64,000 nt of DNA. It comes from Acidobacteriaceae bacterium (GTDB taxonomy: Bacteria; Acidobacteriota; Terriglobia; Terriglobales; Acidobacteriaceae). The position numbers and the translations under genes are program-made. Position 1 is the stretch's first letter. Every line of letters begins with the position of its first letter. Positions 1 through 6,636 of the stretch are shown piece by piece. The stretch spans positions 1 through 64,000 of the forward strand of contig PLBE01000221.1 of assembly GCA_003134435.1 (NCBI GenBank). Direction: 5' to 3'. The notes beneath the pieces are model-generated. The model ran no database searches. It had not been told where the DNA came from and was given only the letters and a program-made list of their open reading frames with translations.

Positions 1-1430
1 CACCACTCTTCGCAGACGATGCATTCCGTGGCCATCGCCCATGGAAGACAGCGGCCACGGTCGTAGAAAGCGGTACCGATCCGGATGGGCTGAGTGTTAG
101 CGCTCACGTCCACCACCCAACCTTTTGATTGGGGCGAAGTCTCCCAGATCGCGCCGGTTGGACAAACATCGGAGCACAAGACGCAACTGGGCTCGCAATA
201 ACCGACGCGAGGCACAACAACGGGCGTCCAGATTCCCTCCAACCCAGCTTCAGTGAGTGCGGGATGCAGGGCGTTGTTGGGGCACACCTTCATACACTCG
301 CCACAGCGAATGCAGCGCGCCAGAAAATCCGATTCCTCCAGCGCACCGGGAGGGCGAATAAGGCGATCATCTTTTTCCACTGCGAAGGCGGTCGCGCTGC
401 GCACCAGTGGAATCGCAACCGCGCCCGTGGCTAGCGCTGTAAGAGCCTTGCGGCGAGCAAGGTTGGGGCCGAGGGCGACCGCATGATTTTCGAGTTTGGG
501 GAAGAATTTGAACTCGAGTCCTTGATGCGGACACTCGCCAATGCAGTTCAAACAGAGGTGGCATTCCGCCTGGTGCCAGGGCACGCCGCCGATCGGATCG
601 TCGCCGCCCTGACAGTGCCGCAGACAACGGTTGCAGTCGTCGCAGGCGGCTGCGTCTTTCCGCAGACTGAGAATCGACCAGCGCGACAAGGCACCCAGCA
701 GCGCGCCCAGGGGACAAAGCGCGCGGCAGAAAAATCTGGTAACACGCAGATTCAGGGCCATGATGCAGATAAAGATCAGTCCCAGAGTCAGGCCCTGCCG
801 GAAGTGCGGCTGTTTGAAGCTGAGTACGGCGGCGTTGAGAAGGGCGTGCAGTCCGCCGCCTATTTGACGCACGACTCCGGAATCGGCGTTTTCCGCCACT
901 GTCAGGCTGGCGTTTGTCAGATAGTTGAAAGCCGGAAGAATCGACAAGCTGATAGATCGCGTTAGAAAAGAAAACGGATCCAGCCATCCGACTAATCCCG
1001 TCCCCAGAAGAGCGGCCATCAGCGTGGCAACCAGAATGTAGTACTTTGTCGTCTGCCAGCGTTTGTAGCGGTTGGAATCGATGAGCAGTTTGCCGCGCTT
1101 ATTTTCCGACTTCAGGCTTCCGAAGAAGTGGTTCAGGGTGCCCATCGGGCAAACCCAGCCACAGAAAAACCGGCCCACAAAGAGCGTTGGGATGATGATC
1201 AGTAGGCTCCACAGCAGGCCGCGATACAGAGCGCGGCTGGCCAGAGCGTTGGAGATCGCGATTAGTGGGTCGAGTTCGAAGAACAGTCGCACGGGATAAC
1301 CGAGGTGGATTTCGCCGGCGCTGGAGCGCAGGGAACCGCGAAACTCCGTCCGCGAGAGGAGCAGAACGAAGACTAGAAGAAAAGCGATCTGACAGAGACG
1401 ACGCAACCGCCTCAGCGTCGCGTATTTCAC
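1..1430 (-). CDS. NapH/NapG-like membrane polyferredoxin (4Fe-4S), C-terminus cut by window edge
   Basis: Read on the minus strand this is one open frame of about 476 codons that runs off the window. The N-terminal half has several hydrophobic segments and two cytoplasmic cysteine motifs of the NapH/NosR type (FCGWVCPMGTLN and CRALCPLGALLG). Next come three ferredoxin-like cysteine sets: CDDCNRCLRHC, CHLCLNCIGEC and, after a NapG/MauM-like segment, CIRCGECMKVC, then CEPSCVLCSDVC and CIVCEE at the edge. A basic ARRKALTAL stretch followed by hydrophobic residues precedes the NapG-like part. The family relays electrons between quinones and periplasmic oxidoreductases; the partner is not visible here. 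GTG at 1430 is chosen because an in-frame TGA lies two codons upstream. It is effectively a NapH-NapG fusion. Confidence 0.85.
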   Translation of the reverse strand, partial: MKYATLRRLRRLCQIAFLLVFVLLLSRTEFRGSLRSSAGEIHLGYPVRLFFELDPLIAISNALASRALYRGLLWSLLIIIPTLFVGRFFCGWVCPMGTLNHFFGSLKSENKRGKLLIDSNRYKRWQTTKYYILVATLMAALLGTGLVGWLDPFSFLTRSISLSILPAFNYLTNASLTVAENADSGVVRQIGGGLHALLNAAVLSFKQPHFRQGLTLGLIFICIMALNLRVTRFFCRALCPLGALLGALSRWSILSLRKDAAACDDCNRCLRHCQGGDDPIGGVPWHQAECHLCLNCIGECPHQGLEFKFFPKLENHAVALGPNLARRKALTALATGAVAIPLVRSATAFAVEKDDRLIRPPGALEESDFLARCIRCGECMKVCPNNALHPALTEAGLEGIWTPVVVPRVGYCEPSCVLCSDVCPTGAIWETSPQSKGWVVDVSANTQPIRIGTAFYDRGRCLPWAMATECIVCEEW

Positions 1431-1464
1431 AATTCATTCTGACGATTCGCAGGGCACACCGGCG

Positions 1465-1478
1465 GTGATTGTCATCAC
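1465..1478. promoter_or_regulatory. Putative Crp/Fnr-type operator (GTGAT-N4-ATCAC)
   Basis: GTGATTGTCATCAC lies in the 130-base gap between the divergent polyferredoxin gene and the gene starting at 1561. Its half-sites are identical to those of the palindrome at 4725-4738 and match the GTGA-N6-TCAC core of Crp/Fnr-family sites. Binding is inferred. Confidence 0.5.
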
Positions 1479-1560
1479 ACACGAAGGTACCGTAGATCAC
1501 CGCTGCCGAGCGGCGCCACGATTGAGACTGAGCGGGTAGCTTGAGGACGGGAGGATTGTC

Positions 1561-2037
1561 ATGATGATGTTGTATCGTCTCGTTCGGATGATCGAGACCC
1601 ACTCCCAATCGCTGGCCGCCTGCCTTCTCGATCGCGTCCAGCATTCTGAATTGACGCAAAATTACCAGCGCAACGTTCCCCCCGAAGACCTGAAAGAACG
1701 GGTTTACGAGATCTACCGCCATCTCGGGGAGTGGCTCATCGGCAAGGATGAAACTCACCTGGAGCAACGCTACCTGCAGATTGGAGCGGCCCGGGCGGGC
1801 CAGCATGTGCCCTTGAGCGAGTTGATCTGGGTGATCGTTTTGACCAAAGAAAATCTGTGGGAATTCATCAAGAAAGAAGCGGTTTTGGAACGTCCGGTGG
1901 AGGTATTTGGCGAACTGGAAATGTTACAGTTGCTGGAGCAGTTCTTCGATCGGGCAATCTATTACGCCTCGGTCGGCTATGAACTGGCGGTCGCTGACCC
2001 TCTCGGGGAACCAAGCGCGCCATCCAAGAAAGCATAA
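1561..2037 (+). CDS. Small all-helical protein, RsbRD N-terminal-like
   Basis: A 158-residue soluble, apparently all-alpha protein without a signal peptide or membrane segment. The pattern LGEWLIGKDE, LSELIWVIVLTKENLWEFI and a closing FFDRAIYYASVGYE resembles the N-terminal sensory domain of RsbT co-antagonists (RsbRD_N) and of some histidine kinases, but no STAS or kinase domain follows. GGGAGG sits six bases before the first of three consecutive ATG codons. The CoA-transferase gene starts 14 bases downstream, so the two are probably co-transcribed. The family call rests on pattern recall only; the function is unknown. Confidence 0.65.
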   Translation: MMMLYRLVRMIETHSQSLAACLLDRVQHSELTQNYQRNVPPEDLKERVYEIYRHLGEWLIGKDETHLEQRYLQIGAARAGQHVPLSELIWVIVLTKENLWEFIKKEAVLERPVEVFGELEMLQLLEQFFDRAIYYASVGYELAVADPLGEPSAPSKKA

Positions 2038-2051
2038 GGAGACTACGGGGA

Positions 2052-3380
2052 ATGTCGATGTCGTGGGAAATTGACTACGCTACAAAAGTGCAAACCGCGG
2101 ACGACGCTTTGCGCTGCGTCGAATCGGGTATGCGCGTTTATATCCAGCCGGGTTGCGCCGAACCCGAAACGCTGGTGGAAGCTCTGATGCGGCGCGGCCC
2201 GTTCGTTCGTGATGTCGAAATTGTCCACATGATGACGATGGGATGCGCTCCCTACGTGTCGGCGGAGATGGCGGGACATTTTCGGCACAACGCCATGTTC
2301 ATCGGCGCCAATGTCCGCGAGGCCATCAATGAAGGCCGGGCCGACTATACGCCCATCTACCTGAGCGAGATTGAAGGACTTTTCGAGAGCGGCGCGATGC
2401 CGATCGATGTAGCGCTGATCGAGGTGTCTCCGCCGGATTCGCACGGTTTTTGCAGCTTTGGCGTCGGTGTCGACACCACGCTGACGGCCGCCAAGTGCGC
2501 GCGTTTTGTAATCGCCCAGGTGAACGGGCAGATGCCGCGAACTTATGGCGACAGCTTCATTCATGTAAGTGACATCGACAAGGTGGTGGAATCGACACGG
2601 CCTCTGTGTGCACTGAAGCCTTCGCAAACTACCGATATGCACCGCGCTATTGCGCGCAACGTTGCCGGGTTGATTGAGGATGGTTCGGTGCTGCAGACCG
2701 GCATCGGCGGCATTCCGGATGCGGTGCTGCCGTTTCTGATGGATCGCAAGGATCTCGCCGTCCACAGCGAACTGGTGTCGGATGGCGTGATTCCGTTGAT
2801 CGAAGCGGGAGTGCTCACGGGCGCGCGCAAGAATTTTAAGCCGCGTAAGATCATTCTCGGTTTCGCGCTGGGGTCGAAGAAGCTGTTCGACTTTGTCGAC
2901 AACAATCCCATCTTTGAGTTCCACCCCACGGCCTACACCAACGATCCATTATTCGTTGCTCGCAACGACAACATGGTGGCCATCAACTCGGCGCTGCAGA
3001 TCGACTTGACCGGGCAGGTCTGCTCCGACTCCATTGGCAACCATTTTTACAGCGGGATCGGCGGGCAGGTCGACTTCCTGCGTGGAGCATCGCGCTCCAA
3101 GGGCGGCAAGCCGATCATTGCCATCTCTTCGACCGCGAAGAATGGAACGATATCGCGGATTGTTCCAATGCTGAGCCCGGGAGCGGGCGTGGTCACCTCG
3201 CGCGGGTTGATCCGCTACGTAGTGACGGAGTACGGAGTGGCATACCTGCACGGCAAGACGATTCGGCAGCGGGCACTGTCGCTGATCGAGATCGCGCATC
3301 CCAAGTTCCGCGAAGAACTCTACGAATATTGCGAAAAGACAAAGTGGCTGCATCGGCCGCAGGCCGCGGTGAAGCCATAG
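2052..3380 (+). CDS. Acetyl-CoA hydrolase / 4-hydroxybutyrate CoA-transferase family protein
   Basis: A 442-residue enzyme of the AbfT/Cat2 class, which moves CoA between acyl-CoA and a free acid such as acetate, butyrate or 4-hydroxybutyrate. The GIGGIPDAVL loop (about 217-226) is followed by VHSELVSDG, where Glu240 fits the catalytic glutamate that forms the glutamyl-CoA thioester. The C-terminal EYGVAYLHGKT and AHPKFREEL blocks are typical of the family, and the length is normal. It follows the 1561 gene by 14 bases with AAGGAG upstream. Together with the PFOR and ADP-forming synthetase nearby it suggests acyl-CoA exchange during fermentative metabolism. The exact substrate cannot be told from sequence. 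Confidence 0.88.
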   Translation: MSMSWEIDYATKVQTADDALRCVESGMRVYIQPGCAEPETLVEALMRRGPFVRDVEIVHMMTMGCAPYVSAEMAGHFRHNAMFIGANVREAINEGRADYTPIYLSEIEGLFESGAMPIDVALIEVSPPDSHGFCSFGVGVDTTLTAAKCARFVIAQVNGQMPRTYGDSFIHVSDIDKVVESTRPLCALKPSQTTDMHRAIARNVAGLIEDGSVLQTGIGGIPDAVLPFLMDRKDLAVHSELVSDGVIPLIEAGVLTGARKNFKPRKIILGFALGSKKLFDFVDNNPIFEFHPTAYTNDPLFVARNDNMVAINSALQIDLTGQVCSDSIGNHFYSGIGGQVDFLRGASRSKGGKPIIAISSTAKNGTISRIVPMLSPGAGVVTSRGLIRYVVTEYGVAYLHGKTIRQRALSLIEIAHPKFREELYEYCEKTKWLHRPQAAVKP

Positions 3381-3425
3381 ACCGTTAGGACGGCCGGGCG
3401 GGAACGCCTGGCTCCGTTGTCCGGA

Positions 3426-3908
3426 TCAGATGTCATGGGACCGGCCAGATAGTGGCCGCGCAGCTTCCTGCTTAGCCAGCCTTGCCACCAACGCGGTCAA
3501 CTTTGGAAGACCGTTTTCGACCACAGCGGATAACGCCTCGCCGTGGTCGAAGCATTCTCCGCACAAAGAAACAACGTAGGCCCGCGGAGTGCGACCATAC
3601 AGTTGCTGAACCAGGGTCAGAATTCCCGCAGGTGAGCCGTGGTGAGACGACCCGGTTCGCGCTTCCGGAATCACGGGCGCGCAGGTCAACTCTCCGGGCT
3701 GGCCACCTCGAGCCGCGTCAATAAAGAAAATGGCATCGGCATGCCGGAACTTGTCGGCCAATTCAGGAGTGAGTTGATGGCGGACGATCACCTCAACTTC
3801 AGCTTCTGGAAGCGAGAGGTCGCGGGATAGTTCTTCCGCTGCTCGCCAGCCCAAGCCGTCGTCGGAGCGTAGCGGGTTACCGTAGCCGACGATCAGGATG
3901 CGCGCCAT
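3426..3908 (-). CDS. Hydrogenase maturation protease family protein (HyaD/HycI-like)
   Basis: A 160-residue cytosolic protease of the family that clips the C-terminal tail of [NiFe]-hydrogenase large subunits after nickel insertion. The signature GYGNPLRSDDGLG fills residues 8-20. Asp16 or Asp17, Asp64 (FFIDAARGG) and His89/His90 (SSHHGS) fit the three nickel-binding positions of the family. No hydrogenase structural or hyp gene is in the window, so its substrate must be encoded elsewhere or it has another role. It lies 61 bases downstream of the Crp/Fnr gene on the same strand, which suggests co-expression. The opposing CoA-transferase gene ends 45 bases away. Confidence 0.85.
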   Translation of the reverse strand: MARILIVGYGNPLRSDDGLGWRAAEELSRDLSLPEAEVEVIVRHQLTPELADKFRHADAIFFIDAARGGQPGELTCAPVIPEARTGSSHHGSPAGILTLVQQLYGRTPRAYVVSLCGECFDHGEALSAVVENGLPKLTALVARLAKQEAARPLSGRSHDI

Positions 3909-3969
3909 AAGAGATGGTGGTACGCCGAGTTTCGAGGCTACGCTTCTTCCGCCAAGAGTCAGGATTGAA

Positions 3970-4683
3970 TCAGGAGTTGATCATTTTTTCGAGCGCGGCT
4001 TTGTCCCGGATGATCAGAGTGGCGCCCTTTAATTGCAAAAGCTGCTTCTTCTTGAACTGGGAGAATAGACGGCTGACGGTTTCGCGTGTCGTGCCGATGA
4101 TCTCGGCGATTTCCTCATGGGTGAGCGTCAACTTCACCTGCAGCGGATCGCCATTACGGTTGGTGTTGGACCATCCCAGCAGCAATTGCGCGAATCTTTC
4201 GGAGGGGGAGTTGGTGAGTCCCAAGGTGCGCATCCCCTGGTAAGCCGCGTAGTAGTTGCGGCTGAGTTGCTCCGCCACGCGCACCGCAACCTCTCCATAT
4301 TCCCGCATAAAGTGCAGCAAGGCATCGCGGGTAATGAAATTTGCCTGGCCGGGCTCGATCATCTCGGCGGTGACTTCGTAGGGGCGATTGGAAATCGTTG
4401 CGCTCAGCCCGAGAACGTCCCCTGCTTCCGAAATTTTGGTGATGACGGTCTTGCCTTCGGAAGACGATGTCGACAACTTGGCTTTCCCGGTGCAAAGCAG
4501 AAACACGCCACGGGGCTGCTGGCCTTCGATAAAAAGCATGGCGGATTTCGGGTAAACGGCGGTGGACTTGATGTCATTCAACCGCTGCATGGCCGCCACT
4601 GGGAGTGCGCAGAATAAATGTTCCTCCCGCATCGGGCAGGTGAGGCAGTTATCGAGGATGTTCAGCCCGTAGGGAGCGCGCAT
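3970..4683 (-). CDS. Crp/Fnr family transcriptional regulator with N-terminal cysteine cluster
   Basis: A 237-residue regulator: a cyclic-nucleotide-binding-type beta barrel (about 30-130), a dimerisation helix, then a winged helix with LTHEEIAEIIGTTRETVSRLF as helix-turn-helix. The E-x-x-S-R of the recognition helix matches Fnr. The N-terminus carries Cys13, Cys16 and Cys25 (NCLTCPM...FC) plus Cys64, so a redox-sensitive Fe-S cluster is possible though the spacing differs from E. coli Fnr. I chose ATG 4683; a TTG at 4704 would add seven residues, but it sits on top of an extended -10 element. A perfect palindrome lies 42-55 bases upstream, suggesting autoregulation. Probably the controller of the GTGA-N6-TCAC sites in this window. 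Confidence 0.88.
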   Translation of the reverse strand: MRAPYGLNILDNCLTCPMREEHLFCALPVAAMQRLNDIKSTAVYPKSAMLFIEGQQPRGVFLLCTGKAKLSTSSSEGKTVITKISEAGDVLGLSATISNRPYEVTAEMIEPGQANFITRDALLHFMREYGEVAVRVAEQLSRNYYAAYQGMRTLGLTNSPSERFAQLLLGWSNTNRNGDPLQVKLTLTHEEIAEIIGTTRETVSRLFSQFKKKQLLQLKGATLIIRDKAALEKMINS

Positions 4684-4704
4684 TCGGCACAACGATCCGA
4701 GCAA

Positions 4705-4713
4705 ATTGTATCA
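4705..4713 (-). promoter_or_regulatory. Extended -10 promoter element of the Crp/Fnr gene
   Basis: On the minus strand TGATACAAT fits an extended -10 (TGn followed by TACAAT, five of six bases of TATAAT). Transcription would start near 4698, about 15 bases before the ATG at 4683. No good -35 is seen; the operator occupies that position. Confidence 0.4.
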
Positions 4714-4724
4714 CCGATCGCAGA

Positions 4725-4738
4725 GTGATCATGATCAC
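4725..4738. promoter_or_regulatory. Perfect 14-bp palindrome, Crp/Fnr-type operator
   Basis: GTGATCATGATCAC is a perfect palindrome with the TGAT-N4-ATCA core of Fnr sites and the GTGA-N6-TCAC core of Crp sites. It lies between the Crp/Fnr gene and the divergent osmC-like gene. Its centre is about 33 bases upstream of the start predicted for the Crp/Fnr gene, a position that would favour repression. Confidence 0.6.
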
Positions 4739-4880
4739 GATAGGCCGTGACTTCAACCACGGTCAGCGGCCAACGATTGCGAGGAAAATCCGACTGTAAA
4801 GGGTCTATGCACCCCCGGGGGCTCGATCGAGGTTTCCTGGAAGACCACAATCCCGGGAAATCTCAAACTTTTTCGCTGCG

Positions 4881-4897
4881 GTCACGCTAGCCGTGAC
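4881..4897. promoter_or_regulatory. Inverted repeat GTCACG-N5-CGTGAC upstream of osmC-like gene
   Basis: A 17-base interrupted palindrome with six-base arms, 35 bases before the osmC-like start. The half-sites face opposite to the Crp type (TCAC...GTGA), so another regulator or a short RNA stem is possible. No direct evidence of function. Confidence 0.3.
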
Positions 4898-4931
4898 TTT
4901 GAAACAGGCGACATAAGGATGGTGATAGCAC

Positions 4932-5444
4932 ATGGAAGAAGCACATCGCTTTCGAGTCGTGGCGTGGTGGGCCTCGGGCCGGACTGGGATTGCTAAGTCC
5001 ACTTCCGCACCCAATGCAATCCATTTCACCTCACCGCCAGCGTTCGGAGGTCTGGACGGGAGGTGGACCCCGGAGGATTTGCTGCTCTGCGCGATCGGCA
5101 GTTGCTATACCACCACCTTCCAGACCCTCGCCGAATACTCGAAGTTCGAGTACACCGATCTGCAGGTGGAAGTCGACGGCGCGATATGCAAGGCGGACAC
5201 GGGCTACAGTCTCGGCGAAGTACTCATTCGCGCAAATCTGACGATTCCGCAGGAAGAAGAACGGCCGCGGGGGATAAAGCTCTTACATAAGGCTAAGGGC
5301 CTATGCCTGGTGTCTCGCGCGCTCTCGCTCGAACAGCGCTTTGAACCGCATGTGCGGGTAGGGGAAGCGCGGACGGAAACTGACGAGCCTTTGTCCGTTT
5401 CCGGCAAAGGGGACGGCGTCCACCCCAACACAAAGGCGCAATGA
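4932..5444 (+). CDS. OsmC/Ohr family peroxiredoxin-like protein
   Basis: A 170-residue OsmC-fold protein. The two conserved cysteines are visible: Cys58 in CAIGSCYTTTF, at the start of the central helix, and Cys125 in KGLCLVSRAL. The motif WTPEDLLL before the helix is typical. OsmC/Ohr proteins reduce organic hydroperoxides through these cysteines, usually with lipoylated or thiol partners. The N-terminal 45 residues and the C-terminal 25 are less typical, so it belongs to the wider OsmC group rather than to Ohr proper. GGTGA precedes the ATG. It stands divergent to the Crp/Fnr gene and just before a universal stress protein. Confidence 0.87.
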   Translation: MEEAHRFRVVAWWASGRTGIAKSTSAPNAIHFTSPPAFGGLDGRWTPEDLLLCAIGSCYTTTFQTLAEYSKFEYTDLQVEVDGAICKADTGYSLGEVLIRANLTIPQEEERPRGIKLLHKAKGLCLVSRALSLEQRFEPHVRVGEARTETDEPLSVSGKGDGVHPNTKAQ

Positions 5445-5553
5445 TGGCGTGCTCGCCAGACCCGCTGCACGCCTTGATCGTCACGGGGAGGATGACGGCC
5501 CCAAAGGAGTGCGGTCACCTTCTCCAGTAAAGACATTTTCTGGGAGGCGTTTT

Positions 5554-6471
5554 ATGCGTACCGTCGAAGCGGGTAAGAGGATCGATCTCAAGAACATCCT
5601 GTTTGCCACAGATTTTTCATCCTGCTCGAATGCGGCATTGCCTTATGCTTTGTCGATTGCACGCCGGTTTGGAGCGACGTTGCATGCGGCTTACGTGAAA
5701 CCAACCGACGCGGAGGTTTTCTTCGCGTCACCGGAAAGCTGGCCGACGGTAGCCGAGGCGGACGAAAAGAGAGTTCAAGCGCGTATCGAGCAGATGGAAA
5801 AGCAGCTCCACGATCTGCCCCACGATGTGTTGACCCCGCGCGGTAAGGTCGCGGAAGCGGTCGCCAGCATCATCGAAGAATGGAGCATTGATTTGCTTGT
5901 GCTCGCCACGCACGGCCGTTCGGGCCTTGGAAAATTGTTAATGGGCTCGGTGGCCGAGGAGATCTTCCGGCGCGCAGCCTGCCCGGTTCTGAGCGTGGGG
6001 CCAAATCTCTGCACCAAACCGGACGACGAGATTCACCTTCAGCGGATCCTGTTCGCCACTGACTTCAGCGAAGATGCGCTGGCGGCCTTGGCCCACGCCA
6101 TCTCGCTCGCAGAGGAGGATGAAGCACAACTGACATTGCTGCACGTGGTTGAGCAACCGGCCGCCGGCATCGCGGACGCGGAAGAGGTCAACGCCTCCCT
6201 GATGTTCCGCCTCCGGCAACTGGTGCCGGCGGAAGCGGATCCCTGGTGTCACGCGGAATGCCAGGTTGCATTCGGACGGCAGTTCGCACCTGCAGCGGAG
6301 AGCATTCTGGAGGTCGCGAAAGATCGAAAGGTGGACTTGATGGTTCTCGGTGCGCGTCCCCTGCATGGCAAGTTCGGACAGGTCATGACGCACCTGGCCA
6401 GCACTACGGCGCAGATATTGACCCAGGCGACGTGCCCGGTACTGACCGTCCGGGGCGTGAGCACCAAGTAA
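5554..6471 (+). CDS. Tandem universal stress protein (two UspA domains)
   Basis: A 305-residue protein with two Usp domains, residues about 10-150 and 160-300. Domain 1 has ILFATDFS and the nucleotide-binding pattern ATHG-N9-GS (ATHGRSGLGKLLMGS), so ATP binding is likely. Domain 2 keeps ILFATDFSEDA and CPVLTVRG but its binding loop (LGARPLHGKFG) is degenerate. The frame is open from 5449, but ATG 5554 has GGGAGG upstream and begins just before domain 1. Usp proteins help survival under starvation, hypoxia or oxidative stress. It sits between osmC and the acyl-CoA synthetase in the cluster with Crp/Fnr-type sites. Confidence 0.9.
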   Translation: MRTVEAGKRIDLKNILFATDFSSCSNAALPYALSIARRFGATLHAAYVKPTDAEVFFASPESWPTVAEADEKRVQARIEQMEKQLHDLPHDVLTPRGKVAEAVASIIEEWSIDLLVLATHGRSGLGKLLMGSVAEEIFRRAACPVLSVGPNLCTKPDDEIHLQRILFATDFSEDALAALAHAISLAEEDEAQLTLLHVVEQPAAGIADAEEVNASLMFRLRQLVPAEADPWCHAECQVAFGRQFAPAAESILEVAKDRKVDLMVLGARPLHGKFGQVMTHLASTTAQILTQATCPVLTVRGVSTK

Positions 6472-6636
6472 CGGTGGGAACGTACCTGGGCTGCCCCGAT
6501 TGCGAACCCGAAATTTCACTCCGGGTTGCGAACTGCCAAACATTCGGTGATAGACATTCGCCGATGGTCTATCCTTGCGTTGACGGACTTCGACGGACCG
6601 TGACGACAAAATCACAATACAACGTAAGGAGCTGCT

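Noticed and set aside
1099-1806. 235-codon minus-strand frame across the divergent promoter region
   Set aside because: It covers both the 1561 gene and the polyferredoxin in a wrong frame; the true minus-strand gene starts at GTG 1430 with intact cysteine motifs.
2043-2924. 293-codon minus-strand frame opposite the CoA-transferase gene
   Set aside because: Shadow of a well-conserved plus-strand enzyme.
3381-3425. GCCGGGCG/CGCCTGGC hairpin between convergent genes
   Set aside because: One wobble pair and no U-tract on either strand; too weak to call a terminator.
6600-6615. GTGA-N8-TCAC before the acyl-CoA synthetase
   Set aside because: Half-sites are right but the spacing is eight, not six, and it is only about 20 bases from the start codon.
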